Assembly: GCA_027487195.1 (NCBI GenBank)
Contig: JAIYEB010000198.1
Coordinates: 1-5,644 of the forward strand
Length of the DNA stretch: 5,644 nt
Direction of reading: 5' to 3'
DNA from: Hyphomicrobiales bacterium
Lineage (GTDB): Bacteria; Pseudomonadota; Alphaproteobacteria; Rhizobiales; UBA4765
Of this stretch, positions 1 to 5,180 are shown piece after piece. Below the pieces are notes generated by a model, which did not search any database, had not been told where the DNA came from, and worked only from the letters and a program-made list of their open reading frames with translations. Numbering within the stretch: position 1 is the stretch's first letter; every line of letters begins with the position of its first letter. The translations under genes were made by a program, and so were the position numbers.

Positions 1-1067
1 GCAAGTGTCAGTCCATTCTTGAGCGCCGGGCGCAGATGGAGCTTGAACTCCTCCTCGCGATGCAGCGCCGTCATCATGACCAAAACCAGAAGCGATCGCG
101 TTTTCCACGGCAGGCGCGGATCGCCCCAGGACTTGGCCCAGGCCGTATCCGCAATGAAGGCCTGCCACGGCTCGCCCCAGCGCCCTGCTTTCGACAGCGA
201 CCGCTCCACATGCTCTGCGCCAAGCACCATCCGGCGATTGGCAAGGCCAGCCTCGACACCGACGGCATGCGGCGCCGGCGGTCTTTGCGCCACATCATCA
301 AGAAACGCCTTGAGATGGCGCGTCACCCGTGAAGAAGCCTCGAGGTTCAGGATATGGCGCGTATCGGACAGGACCACGAGTTCGGCACCTGGGATCAGGC
401 TTCTCAGCTCTTCGCCCTTTGCAGGCGGCGTTGCCGGATCATCCGAGCCTGAAATCACAAGGGTTGGTACGCGGATGGAGCCAAGACGCGGGCGAATATC
501 TTCTGCAACGATTGAGAGCGACGCAACCGCATAGCCTTCCGGTGCCATCGCCAAAAGCCGGTCCCGTACGCCGATGGCGGCAGCATCATTGCGAAAGTGC
601 GGAGAAAACCAGCGCTCCATCACGCCGGCCACGATCTCGCTCATGCCTTTCTCGCGCACCAGCGCGGCTCGGTCGCGAAACAGTTGCGCCGGCTCGAAAT
701 GCGCAGCGGTTGCCATCAGGACGAGGCTCAGAACCAGATCTGGCCGGATCGTCGCGAGGATCTGGGCCGTGCGCCCTCCAAGCGAGAGCCCGACAATATG
801 CGCAGATTTGATATGAAGGGCGTCCATCAGGCCTGTGAGATCCTCCGCAAGCGTGTTCGCGCCAACATCTCCTGGCGTGACCTTTGAGCGACCATGGCCG
901 CGCGTGTCGTAGGTCAGAACCCGATAGCGACCGGTGAGTTCTGCGACCTGCGGCGCCCACATCTCAAGGCTGCAGCCGAGCGAGTTGGAGAACACCACAA
1001 CGGGTGCATCCGCCGGGCCGCGAAGCTCAAAGTAGAGTTCAGTACCGTTGGACATGAGAACAGGCAT
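1..1067 (-). CDS. pcaDC: Fused 3-oxoadipate enol-lactonase / 4-carboxymuconolactone decarboxylase, C-terminus off the left edge
   Basis: This bifunctional cytoplasmic enzyme of the protocatechuate branch of the beta-ketoadipate pathway decarboxylates 4-carboxymuconolactone (PcaC part) and hydrolyses the resulting enol-lactone to 3-oxoadipate (PcaD part). The frame is open from the ATG at 1067 to base 1, giving 355 visible residues. Residues 1-260 form an alpha/beta hydrolase: RGHGRS at 56-61, nucleophile elbow GLSLGG with Ser95, a DPATPP stretch with the likely acid Asp210, and His238 in the RHILNLEA stretch. A Pro-rich linker (QRPPAPHA, 261-268) leads to a carboxymuconolactone decarboxylase domain from about 275, seen in RRMVLGAEHVERS (278-290) and FKLHLRPALKNG (341-352). 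About 40 C-terminal residues should lie outside the window. The start has GGAG at 1074-1077, six bases upstream. The same fusion is called PcaL in actinobacteria. The gene lies 96 bp downstream of the DUF1499 gene on the same strand; no other pca gene is visible on that side. The family call is firm; activity is inferred. Confidence 0.93.
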   Translation of the reverse strand, partial: MPVLMSNGTELYFELRGPADAPVVVFSNSLGCSLEMWAPQVAELTGRYRVLTYDTRGHGRSKVTPGDVGANTLAEDLTGLMDALHIKSAHIVGLSLGGRTAQILATIRPDLVLSLVLMATAAHFEPAQLFRDRAALVREKGMSEIVAGVMERWFSPHFRNDAAAIGVRDRLLAMAPEGYAVASLSIVAEDIRPRLGSIRVPTLVISGSDDPATPPAKGEELRSLIPGAELVVLSDTRHILNLEASSRVTRHLKAFLDDVAQRPPAPHAVGVEAGLANRRMVLGAEHVERSLSKAGRWGEPWQAFIADTAWAKSWGDPRLPWKTRSLLVLVMMTALHREEEFKLHLRPALKNGLTL

Positions 1068-1112
1068 GTGACGCTCCGCAGGTTTGATCGCTTGTGGTTC
1101 TGGAGATTGGAA

Positions 1113-1127
1113 GTGTTGCGCCAACAC
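1113..1127. repeat. Perfect inverted repeat in the DUF1499-pcaDC gap
   Basis: GTGTTG and CAACAC form 6-bp arms around a 3-base centre, 46 bp upstream of the pcaDC start. No T-run follows on the pcaDC strand, so it is a poor intrinsic terminator. Its place between two same-strand genes would suit an operator or a small RNA hairpin. On the minus strand a weak -35-like TTGCTC lies just before it, but no good -10 follows. The rest of the 96-bp gap (1068-1163) shows only the pcaDC ribosome binding site. Confidence 0.4.
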
Positions 1128-1163
1128 AGAGCAAGTCGTGTCGTCGCGGTCTAGATGCGCGCG

Positions 1164-1943
1164 CTATCGTTCAAGAGCCCGGTCGCGCATCTCTGTCAGG
1201 AACTGTGAAACCCGTTGCGCATTGGTGCCAAAGTCCGCGCGGCCATAGCGCGAAGCTGAACGCATGTCGATGCGCGCCTCGTTCCCGGATGGCGTGATAC
1301 GGATCACGATGTCATCGGGAAAGCCAAACAGCGTGGTGCGGGCTGTCGCTTCGATCCGGCCTGGCAGGCGCGTCTGGGGAGGCCGACGGTCCTGGATCGT
1401 CCAGCGTTGCCGTTCAACCAGTTGCAACGCCAGCTGGTATGCCTCCTGACCCGACATATCGACCCTGAGCTGCACGACGCGCGGATAGGCTGCGGCCTGT
1501 TGGGCCCGCATCTCAGGCGTCATGGCGGGAACGGGCCCAAGCCGTGGCCCGCGGGCACGATCGACCCAGACAAACGCCGGGGGATCGTTGAGATCGGTCG
1601 AAACCTGATTGATCGCCGGATACACGAACCCGAGCGGAACAAGCATCAGAGCGGGCGCGATTGTTGCAAGGCCCCACACCGTCCCAATGCTAGCCGATGG
1701 GGCTCCGGCGTATCCGTGTATCCAGATACGCATGAGGGCAAAAAGCCCGAGAAGCACCGCCAGCGCGCCGAGGGCCAAACCAAAAAGGAGGGCCGGTAGA
1801 GCATCGCCCGTCGAGGCAATGCCAAGGCGATGAAACAGCGTCGCCATGACGACCACTGGAAAGGAAAACATCCCAAGCGCCCGCGCAATCGATGCGTGCC
1901 TTGAAACCTCGGTTGGGCCCAATGGAATGGAAATGGATGCCAT
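1164..1943 (-). CDS. DUF1499 family membrane protein
   Basis: This 259-residue protein has an N-terminal membrane part and a soluble DUF1499 (COG4446-type) domain of unknown biochemical function. Three hydrophobic stretches, at about residues 19-39, 48-72 and 84-108, look like transmembrane helices. The DUF1499 domain follows from about 112 to 256, with recognisable stretches NQVSTDLNDPP (112-122), FGFPDDIVIRI (206-216) and MRSASRYGRADFG (227-239). Many DUF1499 proteins are shorter and lack the three-helix lead, but this membrane-anchored form is common in alphaproteobacteria as far as I recall. The ATG lies 3 bases after the SDR stop codon, and the sequence upstream of it (GTGGCCAACACGTGTAGCCG) has no clear Shine-Dalgarno, so translation probably depends on ribosomes finishing the SDR. 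A later Met25 would cut into the first helix and is less likely. The substrate, if any, is unknown. The three-helix layout leaves the topology of the DUF1499 domain open. Confidence 0.88.
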   Translation of the reverse strand: MASISIPLGPTEVSRHASIARALGMFSFPVVVMATLFHRLGIASTGDALPALLFGLALGALAVLLGLFALMRIWIHGYAGAPSASIGTVWGLATIAPALMLVPLGFVYPAINQVSTDLNDPPAFVWVDRARGPRLGPVPAMTPEMRAQQAAAYPRVVQLRVDMSGQEAYQLALQLVERQRWTIQDRRPPQTRLPGRIEATARTTLFGFPDDIVIRITPSGNEARIDMRSASRYGRADFGTNAQRVSQFLTEMRDRALER

Positions 1944-1946
1944 CGG

Positions 1947-2717
1947 CTACACGTGTTGGCCACCGTTGATGTGCAACTCGGCTCCGTTCACATACGAGGA
2001 TTGGTCCGAGCACAGGAAGTAGATGGCCTTGGCGACCTCTTCGGGTGTTCCAAGCCTGCGCATCGGGATCTGCTCCTCGACGATCTTTTCAGTCCCCGGC
2101 GACAGGATCGAGGTGTCGATTTCGCCGGGAGAGATCGCATTCACACGCACGCCGATCGGCCCGAAATCATGGGCCATTTCCCGGGTCAGTGCCATCAGCG
2201 CGGCCTTCGAGGTGGCATAGGCCGATCCGGCGAAGGGGTGGACCCTGCTGCCTGCAATGGATGTGACGTTGACCACCGAGCCGCGTGTGGCGGCGAGTTC
2301 GCTGCGCAAGCCGCGCGCGAGCATGATGGTCGAGAAAAAGTTGACCTGAAACACCCTGAGCCACGTCTCATGGTCGGTCTCGATGGTACCAAGACGCCCG
2401 CCCTCATCATCCTTTGGCGAGATCGCGGCGTTGTTCACCAGCGCATCAAGGCGGCCATTCTCGGGGACCAGTCTTTGCTTGACCTCATTGATGGCGCGCA
2501 AGGTATCGATCGGATCCGACAGGTCGACCTGCAGATGATCTTCCGGGCCCATTTCCCACGGGCAATTCTCCGGAAATGCATATCTTGAGCAGGTGATGAC
2601 GCGCCATCCAGCGGAGGAAAAGCGCTTGACGGTAGCGTGCCCTATGCCGCGCGAGGCGCCCGACAGCAGCAGGACGCGGCGAGGCTCGGTGTTTGGAAGG
2701 CGGCGGCTTTCAGTCAT
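1947..2717 (-). CDS. Classical SDR family NAD(P)-dependent oxidoreductase
   Basis: A 256-residue short-chain dehydrogenase/reductase with a complete Rossmann fold. The cofactor loop is SGASRGIG (19-26), where Ser replaces the usual Thr. Arg45 just after strand beta-2 suggests NADPH preference. NNAA is at 95-98. The catalytic tetrad is Asn126, Ser153, Tyr167 and Lys171 (YATSK), and SPGEIDTSI (196-204) is the usual post-catalytic PG loop. The C-terminus (SYVNGAELHINGGQHV) is the standard SDR ending. The segment YAFPENCPWEMGPEDH (46-61) between beta-2 and beta-3 resembles a rhizobial SDR subfamily I recall, but its substrate is not known to me. The start at 2717 is chosen because an AAGGAG lies 10 bases upstream and the protein then begins at normal SDR length; a further upstream in-frame start at 2798 would add 27 residues of non-SDR sequence. 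It is the first gene of a leftward unit with DUF1499 and is divergent from gcdH. Confidence 0.92.
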   Translation of the reverse strand: MTESRRLPNTEPRRVLLLSGASRGIGHATVKRFSSAGWRVITCSRYAFPENCPWEMGPEDHLQVDLSDPIDTLRAINEVKQRLVPENGRLDALVNNAAISPKDDEGGRLGTIETDHETWLRVFQVNFFSTIMLARGLRSELAATRGSVVNVTSIAGSRVHPFAGSAYATSKAALMALTREMAHDFGPIGVRVNAISPGEIDTSILSPGTEKIVEEQIPMRRLGTPEEVAKAIYFLCSDQSSYVNGAELHINGGQHV

Positions 2718-2727
2718 GATCTCGAAA

Positions 2728-2733
2728 CTCCTT
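2728..2733 (-). promoter_or_regulatory. Shine-Dalgarno AAGGAG setting the SDR start
   Basis: AAGGAG on the minus strand sits 10 bases before the ATG at 2717. It is the best ribosome binding site in the region and selects this start over the in-frame start at 2798. Confidence 0.75.
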
Positions 2734-2741
2734 GAGCTATA

Positions 2742-2770
2742 GCGATACGGGATTTTGTGCGGTGCGTTAA
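2742..2770 (-). promoter_or_regulatory. Candidate sigma70-type promoter for SDR-DUF1499
   Basis: On the minus strand TTAACG (2770-2765) and TATCGC (2747-2742) are separated by 17 bases, 24 bases before the SDR ATG. Both boxes deviate from consensus. A TTGACG at 2777-2772 overlaps the same place but has no well-spaced -10. This is pattern matching only. Confidence 0.3.
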
Positions 2771-2799
2771 GCGTCAAGACTCGAACGAACACCAACACG

Positions 2800-2812
2800 C
2801 CCGCGTCGCGGG
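2800..2812. repeat. GC-rich dyad in the divergent promoter region
   Basis: CCCGCG-T-CGCGGG is a perfect 6-bp-arm palindrome centred at 2806. It lies just upstream of the candidate gcdH -35 and between the two divergent starts. It could be an operator for a regulator shared by both sides, but a dyad made only of C and G is not rare in DNA this GC-rich. Confidence 0.3.
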
Positions 2813-2818
2813 GCCGCC

Positions 2819-2847
2819 TTGTCCGGTCCGATCAAAAGCTTTAAGTC
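2819..2847 (+). promoter_or_regulatory. Candidate sigma70-type promoter for gcdH
   Basis: TTGTCC (2819-2824) and TAAGTC (2842-2847) are spaced by 17 bases, about 30 bases upstream of the gcdH ATG. The -35 is fair and the -10 weak. The position, in the only AT-rich patch of the 159-bp divergent region, is the main support. Confidence 0.33.
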
Positions 2848-2876
2848 CAAAGCATTGAACCTATGGAGACGCCCCT

Positions 2877-4094
2877 ATGGCCCAACCCGCCGCCGCCCAA
2901 ACCGGCTCCCCCAAGAAGGTTGCGTTTGCCTGGGACGATCCTTTCCAGCTTGATGAGCAGCTCTCAAGCGAGGAGCGGATGATCCGCGACGCGGCGAGTG
3001 CCTATGCGCAGGAAAAGCTGCTGCCGCGCGTTGCTGACATGTACATGAACGAAGGCGTCGACGCCTCAATATTCCGCGAGATGGGCGAAATGGGCCTGCT
3101 CGGCGTGACCATCCCCGAGGAGTATGGCGGCGTTGGTGCGAGCTACGTGGCCTATGGTCTGGTTGCGCGTGAAGTCGAGCGGGTTGATTCCGGCTACCGC
3201 TCGATGATGAGCGTTCAGTCTTCGCTCGTGATGTATCCGATCTTTGCCTACGGCGATGAGGCCCAGCGCAAGCGATACCTTCCAAAGCTCGCGTCCGGCG
3301 AATGGGTTGGTTGCTTCGGTCTGACCGAGCCCGACGCCGGTTCTGACCCGGCGGGCATGAAAACCCGGGCAAAGAAGGTCGATGGTGGCTATGTGCTGAC
3401 GGGTTCGAAGATGTGGATCTCGAACTCTCCGATTGCCGACGTCTTTGTGGTCTGGGCCAAGTCGGAAGCGCACAACAACGAAATCCGCGGCTTCATTCTC
3501 GAGAAGGGCATGAAGGGCCTGTCGGCTCCCAAGATCGGTGGCAAGCTGAGCTTGCGCGCGTCCGTGACGGGCGAGATCGTGATGGACAGTGTTGCGGTTC
3601 CCGAAAGCGCGCTCTTGCCGAATGTGTCCGGTCTCAAGGGGCCGTTTGGTTGCCTTAACCGGGCGCGCTATGGCATTTCATGGGGCGTGATGGGCGCAGC
3701 CGAGGCCTGCTTTCATCAAGCGCGCCAGTACGGGCTGGACCGCCATCAGTTTGGCAAGCCGTTGGCGGCCATGCAGCTTTACCAGAAGAAGCTCGCTGAC
3801 ATGCAGACGGAAATCGCGCTCGGTCTTCAGGGCTCATTGCGCGTTGGTCGTCTGTTCGATGAGGGCAAGATGGCCCCTGAAATGATCTCCATCGTGAAGC
3901 GCAACAATTGCGGCAAGGCGCTGGATATTGCGCGCCAGGCCCGCGACATGCACGGCGGCAACGGCATCCAGATCGAGTATCATGTGATGCGCCATGCCGC
4001 GAACCTTGAGACCGTGAACACCTATGAGGGCACACATGACGTGCATGCCCTCATCCTCGGTCGTGCCATCACCGGCCATCAGGCCTTCTTCTAG
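2877..4094 (+). CDS. gcdH: Glutaryl-CoA dehydrogenase (decarboxylating type)
   Basis: This FAD enzyme of the acyl-CoA dehydrogenase family oxidises and decarboxylates glutaryl-CoA to crotonyl-CoA in lysine, tryptophan and some aromatic degradation, passing electrons to ETF. It has 405 residues, a normal length. An N-terminal helical domain holds WDDPFQLDEQL (19-29), the flavin/substrate core holds GCFGLTEPDAGSDP (145-158) and WISNSPIAD (180-188), and the C-terminal helical domain holds ARYGISWG (263-270) and KRNNCGKALDIAR (341-353). The likely catalytic base is Glu384 in NTYEGTHD. Arg108 and Ser109 (GYRS) match the glutarate-binding Arg94-Ser95 of human GCDH. Glu101 and Tyr383 align with human Glu87 and Tyr369, which I recall as marking the decarboxylating type. 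The first 15 residues are Ala/Pro/Gln-rich and look disordered. GGAG at 2865-2868 lies 8 bases before the ATG. It is a single gene, divergent from the SDR and convergent with the gene at 4223. No CoA-transferase or LysR regulator is visible beside it. Confidence 0.96.
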   Translation: MAQPAAAQTGSPKKVAFAWDDPFQLDEQLSSEERMIRDAASAYAQEKLLPRVADMYMNEGVDASIFREMGEMGLLGVTIPEEYGGVGASYVAYGLVAREVERVDSGYRSMMSVQSSLVMYPIFAYGDEAQRKRYLPKLASGEWVGCFGLTEPDAGSDPAGMKTRAKKVDGGYVLTGSKMWISNSPIADVFVVWAKSEAHNNEIRGFILEKGMKGLSAPKIGGKLSLRASVTGEIVMDSVAVPESALLPNVSGLKGPFGCLNRARYGISWGVMGAAEACFHQARQYGLDRHQFGKPLAAMQLYQKKLADMQTEIALGLQGSLRVGRLFDEGKMAPEMISIVKRNNCGKALDIARQARDMHGGNGIQIEYHVMRHAANLETVNTYEGTHDVHALILGRAITGHQAFF

Positions 4095-4161
4095 AGCCGG
4101 GTTTTCGCGGCCAAGAGGCGGTTTCGCGACCAACTTCAGCTTGATCAACCGCTCCGCGCTC

Positions 4162-4181
4162 CGCCTTTCAATCGAGAGGCG
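4162..4181. terminator. Hairpin in the convergent gcdH / dehydrogenase gap
   Basis: CGCCTTTC (4162-4169) and GAGAGGCG (4174-4181) form an 8-bp stem with one G-U pair and an AATC loop, 67 bases after the gcdH stop and about 40 bases after the opposing gene's stop. No T-run follows on either strand, so it is at best a weak intrinsic terminator. The preceding stretch 4095-4161 holds a near-repeat of TTCGCGGCC and TTCGCGACC (4104 and 4123) and nothing else I can name. Confidence 0.4.
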
Positions 4182-4183
4182 CG

Positions 4184-4208
4184 CGGGGAACCCCGAGCGT
4201 TGACGGGG
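4184..4208. repeat. Alternating CGGGG / CCCCG / CGGGG blocks
   Basis: CGGGG (4184-4188), CCCCG (4191-4195) and CGGGG (4204-4208) allow the middle block to pair with either neighbour, so only one of two hairpins can form at a time. The left option has only a 2-base loop and would need to open a pair; the right has an 8-base loop. Together with the hairpin before it, this probably helps end transcripts from both sides. Confidence 0.35.
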
Positions 4209-4222
4209 CCGATCGCCTTGCC

Positions 4223-5089
4223 TTACTCCTCAAGGCGCCGGATCAGGCTTGACGTGTCATTGCGCCCGGCGCCCTTGGCCTGCAGGTCGGCATAGAACTG
4301 ATCGACAAGGGCGGTCACGGGCACTTTCGCACCATTGTTGCGCGCCTCGTCGAGGACAATACCAAGGTCCTTGCGCATCCAATCGACCGCAAAGCCGAAA
4401 TCGAACTTGCCGGCATTCATGGTCTTGCCACGGTTCTCCATCTGCCAGGACCCTGCGGCGCCCTTGGAAATCACGTCGAGAACCGCTTCAACATCAAGTC
4501 CTGCACGCTTTGCGAAGTGCACGCCCTCGGACAGCGCCTGAACCAGACCAGCAATGCAGATCTGATTGACCATCTTGGTCAACTGGCCGGAACCTGCAGG
4601 CCCGAGCAGGCGGCTTGCGCGCGCAAAGCTCATGATGAGCGGTTCAGCCGTTGCATAGACCGCCGCATCGCCGCCGCACATAACCGTCAGCAGGCCGTTC
4701 TCGGCTCCGGCTTGCCCGCCAGACACGGGCGCATCGATAAAGCCGATATCAAGCGCCTTTGCTGCGGCATGAAGCTCGCGTGCAACATCGGCTGATGCGG
4801 TTGTGTGATCGACGAAGATGCTGCCGCGCGACATGCCGGCAAAAGCACCATCCGGCCCGGTCGTGACGGCGCGCAGATCATCATCATTGCCGACACAGGC
4901 AAACACGATTTCGGCACCCTTCGCCGCAGCCCGCGGTGTGGGCGCCGATGCGCCGCCATGCGCCTTGACCCACGCCTCCGCCTTCGCGGCGGTGCGGTTG
5001 TAGACCGTGACCTGATGGCCCTTGGTCGCGAGGTGACGCGCCATGGGAAAGCCCATCACGCCAAGACCGATAAAAGCAACCTGTCCCAT
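4223..5089 (-). CDS. NAD(P)-dependent beta-hydroxyacid dehydrogenase (3-hydroxyisobutyrate dehydrogenase / tartronate semialdehyde reductase family)
   Basis: This soluble dehydrogenase, 288 residues from the chosen start, interconverts a beta-hydroxyacid and its semialdehyde. The N-terminal Rossmann domain has FIGLGVMGFPMARH (6-19), which fits the family's N-terminal signature with Gly8, Gly10 and Gly13. YNRT (30-33) after beta-2 suggests NADP(H) rather than the Asp expected for strict NAD users. The substrate loop DAPVSGG is at 119-125. The likely catalytic Lys172 and Asn175 lie in GQLTKMVNQ, and KDLG at 240-243 is the conserved C-terminal-domain motif. The C-terminal domain is all-helical as in the family. 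ATG 5089 is preferred over ATG 5101 because GGAG sits six bases before it, none precedes 5101, and the strand beta-1 then begins at residue 3. Substrate cannot be fixed from sequence: 3-hydroxyisobutyrate, tartronate semialdehyde, glyoxylate or succinic semialdehyde are all possible. It follows the L,D-transpeptidase but a terminator intervenes. Confidence 0.92.
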   Translation of the reverse strand: MGQVAFIGLGVMGFPMARHLATKGHQVTVYNRTAAKAEAWVKAHGGASAPTPRAAAKGAEIVFACVGNDDDLRAVTTGPDGAFAGMSRGSIFVDHTTASADVARELHAAAKALDIGFIDAPVSGGQAGAENGLLTVMCGGDAAVYATAEPLIMSFARASRLLGPAGSGQLTKMVNQICIAGLVQALSEGVHFAKRAGLDVEAVLDVISKGAAGSWQMENRGKTMNAGKFDFGFAVDWMRKDLGIVLDEARNNGAKVPVTALVDQFYADLQAKGAGRNDTSSLIRRLEE

Positions 5090-5095
5090 CCGGGG

Positions 5096-5099
5096 CTCC
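5096..5099 (-). promoter_or_regulatory. Shine-Dalgarno GGAG setting the dehydrogenase start
   Basis: GGAG on the minus strand is six bases before ATG 5089. The same bases overlap the alternative upstream ATG at 5101, which has only TTTTGACCAACGCAA in front of it. This decides for the shorter protein. Confidence 0.65.
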
Positions 5100-5111
5100 A
5101 TTTGCGTTGGT

Positions 5112-5152
5112 CAAAACGACAACGGCTCCGTCGCGCGTGGCGACGAAGCCGT
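5112..5152 (-). terminator. Intrinsic terminator after the L,D-transpeptidase gene
   Basis: On the minus strand ACGGCTTCGTCGC (5152-5140) pairs with GCGACGGAGCCGT (5134-5122), a 13-bp stem with one U-G pair and a 5-base loop CACGC. TGTCGTTTT follows, with four T at 5116-5113. This is the strongest terminator in the window and starts 28 bases after the transpeptidase stop. On the plus strand no T-run follows, so it acts in one direction. It ends only about 13 bases before the Shine-Dalgarno of the next gene. Confidence 0.8.
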
Positions 5153-5156
5153 CAAG

Positions 5157-5172
5157 GTCTGGAGTTCCAGAC
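5157..5172. repeat. Perfect inverted repeat beside the transpeptidase stop
   Basis: GTCTGGA and TCCAGAC are 7-bp arms around a 2-base centre, 8 bases after the transpeptidase stop and 4 bases before the terminator stem. As RNA it would be a 6-bp stem with an AACT loop. As DNA it has the shape of an operator. A TTGACG at 5155-5150 on the minus strand follows it directly, without a recognisable -10. Confidence 0.45.
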
Positions 5173-5180
5173 GAATGTTT

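Noticed and set aside
19..1154. Several plus-strand open frames of about 80-170 residues opposite pcaDC
   Set aside because: All lie antisense to the pcaDC frame, are Arg/Ser-rich and show no family resemblance.
1953..2588. A 211-residue plus-strand open frame opposite the SDR
   Set aside because: It is antisense to a complete SDR with all catalytic motifs, has a biased composition (many Arg, Gly, His) and no recognisable domain. High-GC genes often leave such open frames opposite them.
2718..2798. An SDR start at 2798, adding 27 residues
   Set aside because: The added residues are not SDR-like, and a good AAGGAG sits ahead of the ATG at 2717. The longer form would also consume half of the divergent promoter region.
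4141..4148. TTGATCAA palindrome after gcdH
   Set aside because: An 8-base palindrome by itself is expected by chance and nothing nearby gives it a role.
5090..5101. ATG 5101 as the beta-hydroxyacid dehydrogenase start
   Set aside because: It has no Shine-Dalgarno, and it overlaps the GGAG that serves ATG 5089. It would add only four residues and cannot be fully excluded.
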